Positions 19,335 to 28,099 of a DNA stretch of 64,000 nucleotides are shown piece after piece. The notes under the pieces were generated by a model. It was given only the letters and a program-made list of their open reading frames with translations, searched no databases and was not told the DNA's origin. This DNA is from Comamonas sp. lk. GTDB lineage: Bacteria > Pseudomonadota > Gammaproteobacteria > Burkholderiales > Burkholderiaceae_C. A program made the translations under genes and the position numbers. Position 1 is the stretch's first letter; every line of letters starts with the position of its first letter. The DNA is taken from contig NZ_UOOB01000002.1 in assembly GCF_900564145.1 (NCBI RefSeq), positions 62,001-126,000 of the forward strand, written 5' to 3'.

Positions 19335-19359
19335 GAATAGCCTACGCAACCAGCTATTC
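19335..19359. repeat. GAATAGC/GCTATTC inverted repeat before the phosphatase gene
   Basis: GAATAGC (19335-19341) and GCTATTC (19353-19359) form a 7-bp stem with an 11-base loop, ending four bases before the phosphatase start. It shares GCTATT with the dispersed AGCTAT repeats and could affect initiation. Confidence 0.45.
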
Positions 19360-19363
19360 AATC

Positions 19364-19906
19364 ATGAGCAAAAATCACCGCCAAGCACCTGACCTCAGCC
19401 ATCTGGCCCGCAAGAGCGGCAACGCTCCGCTGCGCGTGCTCATGGTCTGCATGGGCAACATCTGCAGAAGCCCCACCGCCCACGGCGTGCTGGAAAAAAT
19501 GGTGGCCGATGCCGGCCTTGCCGGGCGCGTGCAGGTCGATTCCGCCGGCACCCATGGCTATCACGCCAGCGAAGAACCCGACGCCCGCAGCCAGCTGCAC
19601 GCCATGCGCCGTGGCTACGACCTGAGCCAGCAGCGCGCACGCCAGCTCAGCAGCCAGGATTTTGAAGACTTCGATCTGGTGCTGGTCATGGACAGCAGCA
19701 ACGAGACTGCCGCCCGCAAGCTCTGCCCGCCGCAGCATCTGCCACGGCTGCACCGCCTGACCGACTTCTGCCAGAACTTTTCCGACACCCAGGTGCCTGA
19801 TCCTTATTACGGCGGCAACAAAGGCTTCGAGCATGTTCTGGACCTGGTCGAAGATGCCTGCACCGGCGTGCTGCAGGCGGTGAGGAGCGACGCCATTCGA
19901 AAATAA
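19364..19906 (+). CDS. Low-molecular-weight protein tyrosine phosphatase
   Basis: The 180 residues include the catalytic P-loop VCMGNICRS with Cys29 and Arg35 (CX5R) and the general acid loop VPDPYYGG near residue 145. About 20 extra residues (MSKNHRQAPDLSHLARKSGN) precede the usual core start. Such enzymes remove phosphate from tyrosine on kinases of polysaccharide export or act on arginine phosphate. No tyrosine kinase or capsule gene lies near, so this looks like a stand-alone housekeeping copy. Confidence 0.93.
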   Translation: MSKNHRQAPDLSHLARKSGNAPLRVLMVCMGNICRSPTAHGVLEKMVADAGLAGRVQVDSAGTHGYHASEEPDARSQLHAMRRGYDLSQQRARQLSSQDFEDFDLVLVMDSSNETAARKLCPPQHLPRLHRLTDFCQNFSDTQVPDPYYGGNKGFEHVLDLVEDACTGVLQAVRSDAIRK

Positions 19907-20177
19907 CGCCTGCTGATTGATGCGGAGGTGCGGTCTACTGACCCGATTCAGCTGCTCTGAACGCTTCTTCTCGGTTTGATGTGATTGGAAGTCATAGATT
20001 CATTGCAGGCGTTCGCGTGCTATCACTCTAGTACCGCTTTCCAGCGCTTGTGGTCTGTCATCCCATCATCACGTTGGTCCAGCTACTGCCATCGATTAGC
20101 CATACATAGCGCACAACAGTCCTTGAGACCTCCAGCAATCTTCGGTTGTCTGTTCGATCCAGAAGGCGCGGGATACG
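19907..20177. other. Gene-free stretch at the left edge of the mesD cassette
   Basis: This 271-base stretch shows no supported gene, RNA or clear repeat. Short frames exist on both strands but none looks like a protein family. It marks the junction between the phosphatase gene and the methionine cassette and may hold a scar of an insertion; nothing in it proves that. Confidence 0.4.
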
Positions 20178-21203
20178 TCACGCCGTGGTCAACCGCTCCT
20201 TTGCCAGCCTTGCGCCTTCTGCCAGCGCTTGCAGCTTGCGCCACGCCACATCCCGCGCCATCGGCGCCAGGCCGCAGTTCGTGCATGGGAACAGCCGTTC
20301 CTTCGGCACAAACTCCAGCGCCCTGCCGATAGTGTCAGCCACCTCCTCGGGAGTCTCGACCACATCGCTGGCAACGTCGATCACGCCAACCATCACGTCC
20401 TTGCCAGCCAGCAGTTTCATCAGGTCGGGCGGCACGTGGGAGTGGATGCATTCCAGGCTCACCTGGTCGATGCGGCTACGGGCGAGTGCGGGGAACACCG
20501 TCTCATACTGGCGCCATTCGTCGCCCAGGGAGCTCTTCCAGTCGGTATTGGCCTTGATGCCATAGCCGTAGCAGATGTGCACGGCCGTCGTACAGGTCAG
20601 GCCCTGGGCCGCACGCTCGAGCGCTTGCACGCCCCAGTCGGCGGCATCCTTCATGTAGACATTGAAGGCGGGCTCGTCGAACTGGATGATGTCTACACCG
20701 TCGGCCTGAAGCGCCAAGGCCTCTTGGTTGAGTAACTCGGCAAAGGCGTATGCCATTTTCACCTTGTCACCGTAGAAGCGGTCCGCCACGGTGTCGACGA
20801 TGGTCATAGGACCGGGCAGGGTGAACTTCAGCTTCTTCTTCGTGTGCGCACGCGCCAGCTGTGCTTCGAAGGCATGCACGCGGCCCTTCAGGCGCAGGGC
20901 TGACACCACCTGCGGCACCATCGCGTCGTAGCGGTTGTCGCGGATGCCCATCTTCACCTTGTGCTCGAAGTCAATGCCCTCAACCTGCTCAAGGAAGCCG
21001 TGCACGAAGTGCTGTCGCGATTGCTCGCCGTCGCACACGATGTCCAGGCCTGCGTCTTCCTGGGCTTTGATCCATAGCAGGGTTGCGTCGGCCTTGGCCT
21101 GGAGAAGGGCATCGCCTTCAGCCCGCCACTGAGGCCAGAGCTTGTTGGTTTCAGCCAGCCAGGCTGGCTTCGGCAGGCTGCCGGCGATGGAAGTTTCAAA
21201 CAT
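20178..21203 (-). CDS. mesD: Core methionine synthase MesD (MetE C-terminal-type, folate independent)
   Basis: At 341 residues this is a MetE catalytic half without the folate-binding N-terminal domain. It begins FETSIAGSLPKPAWL and carries zinc-ligand candidates in AVHICYGYG and FPCTNCGLAP. Published work (Price and colleagues, 2021) describes MesD as a core synthase of aerobic bacteria that makes methionine from homocysteine without methyl-folate or cobalamin, and needs the DUF1852 protein and oxygen. The DUF1852 gene lies directly upstream here. The start at 21203 has AAGGAA upstream. The methyl donor is unknown. Confidence 0.88.
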   Translation of the reverse strand: MFETSIAGSLPKPAWLAETNKLWPQWRAEGDALLQAKADATLLWIKAQEDAGLDIVCDGEQSRQHFVHGFLEQVEGIDFEHKVKMGIRDNRYDAMVPQVVSALRLKGRVHAFEAQLARAHTKKKLKFTLPGPMTIVDTVADRFYGDKVKMAYAFAELLNQEALALQADGVDIIQFDEPAFNVYMKDAADWGVQALERAAQGLTCTTAVHICYGYGIKANTDWKSSLGDEWRQYETVFPALARSRIDQVSLECIHSHVPPDLMKLLAGKDVMVGVIDVASDVVETPEEVADTIGRALEFVPKERLFPCTNCGLAPMARDVAWRKLQALAEGARLAKERLTTA

Positions 21204-21288
21204 CTTAGGATTCCTTTTAAACAATGAGAGGGCGTGGCGTGCATGCCTCGGGAGCGTTTGCCCCGATTTGCGGAGCGATACCGTGGCG

Positions 21289-22272
21289 TCAGAGCGTGTA
21301 ATTGGCAGCCCATTTTTCAAGCACGTTCTTGTACGGCTTGATGAAATGTTCCTGCGCAAACTTCCCCTGCTTCACAGCCAGCTGGCCGCGCTCTTCCCGG
21401 TCGTAAACAATTTGCGTCAGCGAGTAGTCCTGATTCTTCAGGCTCGGTCGATAGAGGTTTCCCGCCGCTGAATTTGCGTTGTAGATCTCGGGGCGATAAA
21501 TGCGCTGAAAGGTTTCCATCGTGCTGATGGTGCCGATCAACTCCAGGTTGCTGTAGTCGCCCAGCAGGTCGCCGCGAAAGTAGAAAGCCAATGGCGCAAC
21601 GCCATTCGGAGGCATAAAAAAGCGAACCTGCATCCCCATTTTTGCGAAGTATTGGTCGGTGGAGGACAGCTCATTCTGTTGGTACTCGACACCCAGCACA
21701 GGATGCTGGTTTCCCGTTCGCTGATAGGTCTTGCTTGTCGAGGCGCTGATGCAGATGACGGGAGACTTGTGGAAGTGCCCCTTGTAAGTGCTCGAGTTGA
21801 CAAATTGCTGGAACAGTTTCCCGTGCAAGTCACCAAAATCGGCCGGCGTGCTGAATTCCGCTCGATTGACGTTGTGCTCCGCAAGCAAGACGCTGAAGTC
21901 GTAGTCGCGCACGTAAGAGGAGAAATTATTTCCCGCGATGCCGTCGATGCGCTTATTCGTTTTCTTGTCGAGAATGCAGGTTTTCAGTATCTCGATTAAC
22001 GGAAATGCAGCATTGCTGATCTTGGCATCCATATTCATCTCGACGGAGATGATCTCCAGCTCGACGGAGTAGCGATCTCCCGTCGGGTTATCCCAATACG
22101 CCAGGTCATTGAAGCGGTTGTCAATCATCCTCAGCGTGCTGCGCAGGTTCAGTTGCCGACTTTTCCCCCGGGCCAAGTTGGCAAAGTTGGTGGTGATGCG
22201 TGTGCCGTCCGATGGCTGATAGTTCTCATCGAAACAAATGCTCTTGAGGTTGAAGGTAAGTTCGTTGTTCAT
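21289..22272 (-). CDS. mesX: DUF1852 protein, MesX partner of MesD
   Basis: This 327-residue protein matches DUF1852: it opens MNNELTFNLKSICFDENYQP and ends near KNVLEKWAANYTL. The family is known to be required for MesD activity in aerobic bacteria, perhaps by supplying an unusual methyl group through an oxygen-dependent reaction. It has more Asn, Tyr and Lys than its neighbours and its DNA looks richer in A and T, which suggests a different history. It sits between mesD (85 bases downstream) and an FMN reductase gene (43 bases upstream), in one transcript from the MetR-site region. Confidence 0.88.
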   Translation of the reverse strand: MNNELTFNLKSICFDENYQPSDGTRITTNFANLARGKSRQLNLRSTLRMIDNRFNDLAYWDNPTGDRYSVELEIISVEMNMDAKISNAAFPLIEILKTCILDKKTNKRIDGIAGNNFSSYVRDYDFSVLLAEHNVNRAEFSTPADFGDLHGKLFQQFVNSSTYKGHFHKSPVICISASTSKTYQRTGNQHPVLGVEYQQNELSSTDQYFAKMGMQVRFFMPPNGVAPLAFYFRGDLLGDYSNLELIGTISTMETFQRIYRPEIYNANSAAGNLYRPSLKNQDYSLTQIVYDREERGQLAVKQGKFAQEHFIKPYKNVLEKWAANYTL

Positions 22273-22315
22273 TGCGATCTAGTGACTTAATTTCTGAGAA
22301 AGAACGATTCTTGAT

Positions 22316-22897
22316 TCAGGCCAAAACCACTTCTTCGGCCAGAGAGCGCTTGACCCTGTATGCCAATTCAAGCAATGGCAGTGCCCGCTGAACCGCCAGC
22401 CTGGCCCGCTCAATCAGGGCTTCGTTTTGCGGACGGTAGCCACCGAAATCCTTGTCAGTCCCGTAGACGCCCAACGGCAATGTGCGTGCCTGGAAGAAGC
22501 TGAACAACGGCCGCAACTGGTGATCGATCACCAGGGCATGGCGCTCGCTACCGCCGGTGGCAGCCAGCAACACAGGCATGTCGATCAAGGCATCCTGATG
22601 AATGAAGTCGAAGAAGTGCTTGAACAACCCTGTGTAGGAGCCGCGAAAGACCGGAGTCACCACCACCAGGACGTCAGCTTGCTCAACCGCTGCAAGTTCT
22701 CGCTCCACGGTGCACGGCAGTTGGGAGCGCCAAACCACGCCGGCAAGTTGCGGTGCGAGTTGACCCAATTCAATCAGATGCTGTTCGCACGGGAGTTCGT
22801 CGGCGATCAGGTCCAGCAGGTGCTCTGCCAGGGCTGCGGACTTGGAGGGGCGCTGCAGTCCGCCGGAAACTGCGACTAAACGAAGTGGACGTGTCAT
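22316..22897 (-). CDS. NADPH-dependent FMN reductase (MsuE-like)
   Basis: The 193-residue flavodoxin-like protein has the FMN loop SGGLQRPSKSAALAE at residues 11-25 and VVVTPVFRGSYTGLFKHFFD, close to MsuE/SsuE reductases that feed reduced flavin to monooxygenases. It is the first gene of the mesX-mesD transcript. Since MesD/MesX needs oxygen, a reductase giving reduced flavin is a sensible partner, though this link is inference. The ATG at 22897 lies 81 bases from the MetR palindrome. Confidence 0.88.
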   Translation of the reverse strand: MTRPLRLVAVSGGLQRPSKSAALAEHLLDLIADELPCEQHLIELGQLAPQLAGVVWRSQLPCTVERELAAVEQADVLVVVTPVFRGSYTGLFKHFFDFIHQDALIDMPVLLAATGGSERHALVIDHQLRPLFSFFQARTLPLGVYGTDKDFGGYRPQNEALIERARLAVQRALPLLELAYRVKRSLAEEVVLA

Positions 22898-22977
22898 TTC
22901 TGTCTTTATTGGCTCAATGGGAACGAATGCTAGGGCAGAGAATCAATGACGTAAAATGGTTTTATTTCAACAATCCA

Positions 22978-22990
22978 TGAATATGGTTCA
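22978..22990. promoter_or_regulatory. MetR-type binding site
   Basis: TGAA-TATGG-TTCA fits the established MetR consensus TGAA-N5-TTCA exactly. TTCATATGAA at 22987-22996 overlaps it, giving a third TGAA half-site up to the metR-like start codon. It lies between the divergent regulator and the mes genes, so it could serve both. Confidence 0.8.
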
Positions 22991-22995
22991 TATGA

Positions 22996-23922
22996 ATGCT
23001 TGAGCGCATCCACCTCAACATCGTTCAGCAGGTTGATAAACAAGGATCGTTGACCGCCGCTGCGGGCGTACTGAACCTGACCCAGTCGGCCCTGAGCCAC
23101 AGCATGAAGAAGCTTGAGCTGCAACTGGGCACCGACATCTGGCTGCGTGAAGGTCGAAGCCTGCACCTCACACAAGCCGGGCAGTACCTGCTGGCGGTGG
23201 CAAACCGCGTGCTGCCGCAGCTGGACCTGGCCGAGGAACGCCTGGGCCAGTTCGCGCAGGGCGAGCGCGGCGCGTTGCGTATCGGCATGGAATGCCACCC
23301 TTGCTACCAGTGGCTACTCAAGGTGGTTTCTCCCTATCTGACGGCGTGGCCCGACGTGGATGTGGACGTCAAGCAGAAATTTCAGTTTGGCGGAATCGGC
23401 GCGCTCTTCGGGTACGAGATCGACCTGCTGGTTACGCCCGACCCGCTGTTCAAGCCCGGGCTGAAATTTGAGCCCGTGTTCGACTACGAGCAAGTGCTGG
23501 TCGTCGCAAAAAGTCATGCACTGGCTTCGGTGACCTATGTGAAGCCCCAGCAGCTGGCCCGGGAAGTGCTCATCAGCTACCCCGTGGACATCGAGCGCCT
23601 GGACATCTACAACCAGTTCTTGCTGCCGGCCGGTATCACGCCCAAGCGCCACAAGGCCATCGAAACCACCGACATCATGCTGCAGATGGTGGCCAGCGGT
23701 CGGGGCGTGGCCGCGCTACCGCGCTGGCTGGTCGAGGAGTACGCGGCCAAGATGGACATAGTGCCCGTACGGTTGGGCATGCGCGGCATCGCCAAGCAGA
23801 TTTTCCTGGGAGCACGCGAGGCAGACACAGCCATCGACTACGTACGAGCCTTCATCGAGTTGGCGCGCCAGCCTGTTCTCTCCATTGCACAAGAAAGCAT
23901 TCAGAAGACCATCCACCCATGA
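22996..23922 (+). CDS. MetR-like LysR-family regulator
   Basis: This is a 308-residue LysR regulator whose DNA-binding domain (TAAAGVLNLTQSALSHSMKKLE) is of the MetR type. MetR responds to homocysteine and activates methionine synthase genes in enterics. The gene is divergent from the FMN reductase-mesX-mesD unit and a perfect MetR-type palindrome ends just before its start codon, so it probably controls the cassette and itself. The ATG at 22996 overlaps the palindrome extension and no clear ribosome site is visible. Confidence 0.87.
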   Translation: MLERIHLNIVQQVDKQGSLTAAAGVLNLTQSALSHSMKKLELQLGTDIWLREGRSLHLTQAGQYLLAVANRVLPQLDLAEERLGQFAQGERGALRIGMECHPCYQWLLKVVSPYLTAWPDVDVDVKQKFQFGGIGALFGYEIDLLVTPDPLFKPGLKFEPVFDYEQVLVVAKSHALASVTYVKPQQLAREVLISYPVDIERLDIYNQFLLPAGITPKRHKAIETTDIMLQMVASGRGVAALPRWLVEEYAAKMDIVPVRLGMRGIAKQIFLGAREADTAIDYVRAFIELARQPVLSIAQESIQKTIHP

Positions 23923-24225
23923 TCATGGCGATCGATGGATCGTTACTTCTAACGTCAATCCCGCAAAGCGGGATGAAGACATCATTCTTGGGTCGTTGAA
24001 CACCTTGCGCGGGCGAGGCATTGAACATCCGAGAGTGAGAGCTGAAACCCCACAGGCTTGGAATTCGACTTTGCTGCGCTGCTACCGAATTCTGACGTTG
24101 AGGTCAGCAGGCATTGACATAGAAGAACTTAACGGCCACTGCCGGCATTCCCAACCTGCCCCAGCCATATGCAATGAGCCCAAACCGCCATTACCTAGCC
24201 TGCCAAGAGCGCCTACGTCACGGCT
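23923..24225. other. Gene-free stretch at the right edge of the mes cassette
   Basis: Across 303 bases I see no supported gene. ATCCCGC-AAA-GCGGGAT at 23958-23974 forms a 7-bp hairpin downstream of the regulator without a T tract, a weak terminator at best. The rest shows no family match and no repeat that I could pair. Confidence 0.4.
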
Positions 24226-24849
24226 TCAGGGCGTTCCATTTCTTCCGTACAGGCGGTAGCCAGGTCTGAGACTCAAACGCTCGTAGTAATCGCTCAGCGC
24301 AGGAAAGTATGGATGCGCCAGCGGCGTCTCAAACCACCGATTGACCGACAGACCTATCGGTATGTCGGCAAGAGAAAACACATCGCCGCCGATGTAAGCG
24401 CCGGTTGAATCAAGCTGTCGACTGAGCACTTCCATATGCCGCGTCCAGTCTCGGCACGCGTTTGCCAAAGCACGCCCGTCCTGATGCTCAGGCGAGTGCC
24501 TGACCAGGGACATGAAGGCATAGCTCCACGACCTGTTGAGGTCTGACGCCTGCCAATCCATCCATTGATCGACCCGCGCTCTGGCTTTCGCTTCAGCCGG
24601 ATACAGGCCGGCACCGTGGTAGCGATTCGCCAGATAGCGAAGAATAGAGTTTGACTCCCACAGCACGAAATCACCGTCCTGGATGACCGGCACCATGGCA
24701 TTGGGATTGAGCGCCAGAAATTCAGCCGTGTGGGGGGACCTGAAGCCGGAGCCCCAGTCTTCCCGTTCAAAGGCAATTTCCATTTCGGCACAGGCCCAGA
24801 GCACCTTGCGCACATTGATCGACGATGCCTTGCCCAATATGCGCAACAT
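24226..24849 (-). CDS. Glutathione S-transferase family protein
   Basis: The 207-residue protein has a thioredoxin-like N-terminal domain (residues 1-80) with [16 protein letters not shown], the cis-proline segment [20 protein letters not shown] and the helical C-terminal domain from about 90, including [11 protein letters not shown]. GSTs join glutathione to electrophiles or isomerise them. I chose the ATG at 24849 ([10 protein letters not shown]), which has AGGA/AGGGA upstream; an earlier in-frame start lacks family support. It lies 41 bases downstream of fdsD on the same strand, but with its own spacing, so membership in the fds operon is uncertain. Confidence 0.9.
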   Translation of the reverse strand: MLRILGKASSINVRKVLWACAEMEIAFEREDWGSGFRSPHTAEFLALNPNAMVPVIQDGDFVLWESNSILRYLANRYHGAGLYPAEAKARARVDQWMDWQASDLNRSWSYAFMSLVRHSPEHQDGRALANACRDWTRHMEVLSRQLDSTGAYIGGDVFSLADIPIGLSVNRWFETPLAHPYFPALSDYYERLSLRPGYRLYGRNGTP

Positions 24850-24890
24850 TCCCTGTCCTTGCCCTTGATTTCGTCTATGTTCGCAGCTGG

Positions 24891-25178
24891 TCAGCTCTGT
24901 GGGTTCGCGGTCTTTTCTGCATCCTGGCTGGCCGTGCAAGCAGTACCGGCAGCGGCAAACGCTGCAGCCAGAGGCAGCAGGGCTTCATAGACCAGTGGCT
25001 TGAAGGCTTGGACTGCCTGCGGGTCTTGCAGGGCCTGGGCCAGTTGCCGTCGCATGCGTGGCTCCCAGAACTTCTGGATGTGCTCAGCCACACCGTGCAG
25101 TGCCTCCTCCCTCTCGGGCATGGCCTCAAAAAATTCGCCAATGCGATTGGCCATGTGGATCAGATTATTGGCCTGCAT
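24891..25178 (-). CDS. fdsD: Formate dehydrogenase delta subunit
   Basis: FdsD is the small subunit of the soluble molybdenum NAD-dependent formate dehydrogenase. The 95 residues start [20 protein letters not shown] and contain [14 protein letters not shown], the family signature. It is needed for assembly or activity of the complex in related bacteria. The ATG overlaps the fdsA stop (TGATG), so it is translated in step with the catalytic subunit. The end of the protein carries an unusual Ala-rich stretch. Confidence 0.9.
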   Translation of the reverse strand: MQANNLIHMANRIGEFFEAMPEREEALHGVAEHIQKFWEPRMRRQLAQALQDPQAVQAFKPLVYEALLPLAAAFAAAGTACTASQDAEKTANPQS

Positions 25179-28087
25179 CACTTGGCTCCTGCCCATTCCG
25201 GCGCTTGCTGTGCCACCGCCAGATGGCCCAGCTGCTCGTCGTTAAAACGCGCATAGTCTTTTTGCCAGCTCGAGGGCTGAACCACCGGAAGTACCTGAAC
25301 GGCCGTCACCTTGTACTCGGGGCAGTTGGTGGCCCAGTCCGAGCTGTCGGTGGTGATCACATTGGCGCCCGATTCGGGGAAGTGGAAGGTGGTGTAGACC
25401 ACGCCGGGCTGGATGCGCTCGGTCACCGTGGCACGCAGCACGGTATGGCCGGCGCGGCTTTCGATACCCACCCAGTCGCCGTCGCGCACGCCGCGGTCTT
25501 CGGCATCCGCGGGGTGAATCTCCAGGCGGTCTTCGCTATGCCACTGGCTGTTGGGCGTGCGCCGGGTCTGGGCGCCCACGTTGTACTGCGACAGAATCCG
25601 GCCCGTGGTCAACAGCAGCGGAAAGCGCTGGGTGACTTTCTCGTCGGTCGCCACATACTGGGTGATGATGAAGCGGCCCTTGCCGCGCACAAATTGTTCC
25701 TTGTGCATGATGTCGGTGCCTGCCTCTTCAGTGGCTTCGTTGCACGGCCATTGCACGCTGCCCAGGCGCTCGATTTTTTCATAGCTCACACCGGCAAACG
25801 ATGGCGTGAGCGCGGCAATCTCGGCCATGATCTCGCGCGGATGCTGATAGTTCATCGGGTAGCCCAAGGCATTGGACAGCAGCTGCGTCACCTCCCAATC
25901 GGCGTAACCGGCCAGCGGCTGCATGACCTTGGTCACGCGCGAGATGCGGCGCTCTGCATTGGTGAAAGTGCCGTCCTTTTCCAGGAAGGATGCTCCCGGC
26001 AACAGCACATGGGCGTACTTGGCGGTTTCGTTAAGGAAGATGTCCTGCACCACCACGCATTCCATATTGGCCAGTGCCGCCGTCACGTGCTGGGTGTTGG
26101 GGTCGGACTGCACAATGTCCTCGCCCTCGCAGTACAGGCCCATGAAGCTGCCGGCCAGCGCCGCCTCGAACATATTGGGAATGCGAAGGCCGGGTTCCGG
26201 GCTCAAGGACACGCCCCAGGCGCCTTCGAACTGAGCGCGCGTGATGCTGTCCGAGATATGGCGGTAGCCGGGCAGCTCGTGCGGGAAGGAGCCCATATCG
26301 CAGGAGCCCTGCACATTGTTCTGGCCGCGCAGCGGGTTCACGCCCACGCCTTCACGGCCCACGTTGCCGGTGGCCATGGCCAGATTGGCAATGCCCATGA
26401 CCATGGTCGAGCCCTGGGCATGCTCGGTCACGCCCAGGCCGTAGTAGATGGCGGCATTGACAGGCTTGCCCTGAGGATGGTCCGCACTGCCCAGTGCATA
26501 CAGGCGCGCTGCACCGCGCACCAGCTCGGGCGCTACGCCGGTGACTTCGGCCATGGCTTCGGGCGAGTTCTCGGGCTTGGCCACAAAGGCTTTCCATTGC
26601 GCGAACGATTTGGCATCGCAGCGCTCGTCAATGTAGGGCTCGGCCAGCAAGCCTTCGGTGACGATCACATGGGCCAGCGCGGTGATCATGGCCACATTGG
26701 TGCCGGGCTTGAGCTGCAGGTGGTAATCGGCCTTGATGTGGGGCGAGTTGACCAGCTCGATCTCGCGCGGGTCAATGACGATGAGTTTTGCACCTTCGCG
26801 CAGGCGCTTTTTCATGCGCGAGCCAAACACCGGGTGCGCCGCCGTGGGGTTGGCGCCAATCACCATGATCACGTCGGAATGCTCTACCGACTTGAAGGTC
26901 TGCGTGCCCGCCGAAGTGCCATAGGTCTGGCCCAGGCCATAGCCCGTGGGCGAGTGGCAGACGCGGGCGCAGGTGTCCACATTGTTGTTGCCGAAAGCCG
27001 CACGGATCAGCTTTTGCACCAGATAGGTTTCCTCGTTGGTGCAGCGCGAGGAGGTGATGCCGCCAATCGCATCCTTGCCATGCTTGGCCTGTATGCGGCG
27101 GAACTCGCTGGCCGCGTGGCCTATCGCCTCCTCCCAGCTCACTTCACGCCAGGGGTCGGTGATCTTGGCGCGAATCATGGGTTGGGTGATGCGGTCCTTG
27201 TGCGTGGCATAGCCCCAGGAAAAGCGGCCCTTGACACAGGCATGGCCTTCGTTGGCCTTGCCGTCCTTCCACGGCACCATGCGCACCACCTGCTCGCCCT
27301 TCATCTCGGCCTTGAAGCCGCAGCCCACGCCGCAATAGGCACAGGTGGTGATCTCGCTGTGCTCGGACTGGCCCAGCTCCACCACGGTCTTTTCCTGCAA
27401 GGTGGCCGTGGGGCAAGCCTGCACGCAGGCACCGCAGCTCACGCAGTCGCTGGCCATGAAGTCATCGCCCTGGCCTGCCGTGATGCGCGATTCAAAGCCG
27501 CGCCCCGAAAGCGTCAGCGCAAACGTGCCTTGCGTCTCTTCACAGGCACGCACGCAGCGGTTGCAGACAATGCATTTGCTGGGGTCGTAATTGAAATAGG
27601 GGTTGGAGGTATCGACCTCGGCCTTGGCCTCGCCCTTGAAGTGGTTGGCGCCGTCCATGCCATAGCGCACTTCGCGCAGGCCCACCACGCCCGCCATGTC
27701 CTGCAGCTCGCAGTCGCCGTTCGATGAGCAGGTCAGGCAATCCAGCGGATGGTCGGAGATATACAGCTCCATCACGCCCTTGCGCAGCTCCTGCAGCTGC
27801 GGGCTTTGCGTTTTCACCTTCATGCCGGCCTCAGCCGGCGTGGTGCAGGACGCAGGATAGCCTTTGCGCCCCTCGATCTGCACCAGACACAGGCGGCAGG
27901 AGCCAAAGGGCTCCAGCGAATCGGTGGCGCAGAGCTTGGGCACCTTGATGCCGCCATCCACGGCAGCGCGCATCAGCGATGTGCCCTTGGGTACGGTGAC
28001 TTCACGCCCGTCAATCTGCAGCGTGACAAGTTCTTCAGCCAGACTGGCGGGAGTCCCAAAATCGGTGTGCTTCAAATGTTCCAACAT
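25178..28087 (-). CDS. fdsA: NAD-dependent formate dehydrogenase alpha (catalytic) subunit
   Basis: FdsA oxidises formate to CO2 at a molybdenum bis-MGD centre. In its 969 residues the order is: [2Fe-2S] domain with Cys53, 64, 67 and 81; a Cys/His-rich motif (HPLDCLTCSSNGDCELQ); two [4Fe-4S] ferredoxin motifs (CIVCNRCVRACEE and CVSCGACVQACP); a further cluster (CAYCGVGCGF); and the molybdopterin domain with VDTCARVCHSPTGYG, which holds the likely Mo-ligand Cys. It follows fdsGB by 12 bases and overlaps fdsD. The Fds complex is cytoplasmic and feeds NADH to the cell. Confidence 0.95.
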   Translation of the reverse strand: MLEHLKHTDFGTPASLAEELVTLQIDGREVTVPKGTSLMRAAVDGGIKVPKLCATDSLEPFGSCRLCLVQIEGRKGYPASCTTPAEAGMKVKTQSPQLQELRKGVMELYISDHPLDCLTCSSNGDCELQDMAGVVGLREVRYGMDGANHFKGEAKAEVDTSNPYFNYDPSKCIVCNRCVRACEETQGTFALTLSGRGFESRITAGQGDDFMASDCVSCGACVQACPTATLQEKTVVELGQSEHSEITTCAYCGVGCGFKAEMKGEQVVRMVPWKDGKANEGHACVKGRFSWGYATHKDRITQPMIRAKITDPWREVSWEEAIGHAASEFRRIQAKHGKDAIGGITSSRCTNEETYLVQKLIRAAFGNNNVDTCARVCHSPTGYGLGQTYGTSAGTQTFKSVEHSDVIMVIGANPTAAHPVFGSRMKKRLREGAKLIVIDPREIELVNSPHIKADYHLQLKPGTNVAMITALAHVIVTEGLLAEPYIDERCDAKSFAQWKAFVAKPENSPEAMAEVTGVAPELVRGAARLYALGSADHPQGKPVNAAIYYGLGVTEHAQGSTMVMGIANLAMATGNVGREGVGVNPLRGQNNVQGSCDMGSFPHELPGYRHISDSITRAQFEGAWGVSLSPEPGLRIPNMFEAALAGSFMGLYCEGEDIVQSDPNTQHVTAALANMECVVVQDIFLNETAKYAHVLLPGASFLEKDGTFTNAERRISRVTKVMQPLAGYADWEVTQLLSNALGYPMNYQHPREIMAEIAALTPSFAGVSYEKIERLGSVQWPCNEATEEAGTDIMHKEQFVRGKGRFIITQYVATDEKVTQRFPLLLTTGRILSQYNVGAQTRRTPNSQWHSEDRLEIHPADAEDRGVRDGDWVGIESRAGHTVLRATVTERIQPGVVYTTFHFPESGANVITTDSSDWATNCPEYKVTAVQVLPVVQPSSWQKDYARFNDEQLGHLAVAQQAPEWAGAK

Positions 28088-28099
28088 GGTGTTCTCTCC

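Noticed and set aside
20083..20286. Short minus-strand frame at the edge of mesD, suspected transposase remnant
   Set aside because: The peptide shows no transposase motif that I can defend, and no inverted repeats flank it.
25058..27727. An 889-codon open frame antisense to fdsA
   Set aside because: It mirrors fdsA codons, shows no domain and has no ribosome site. fdsA has all cluster and cofactor motifs.
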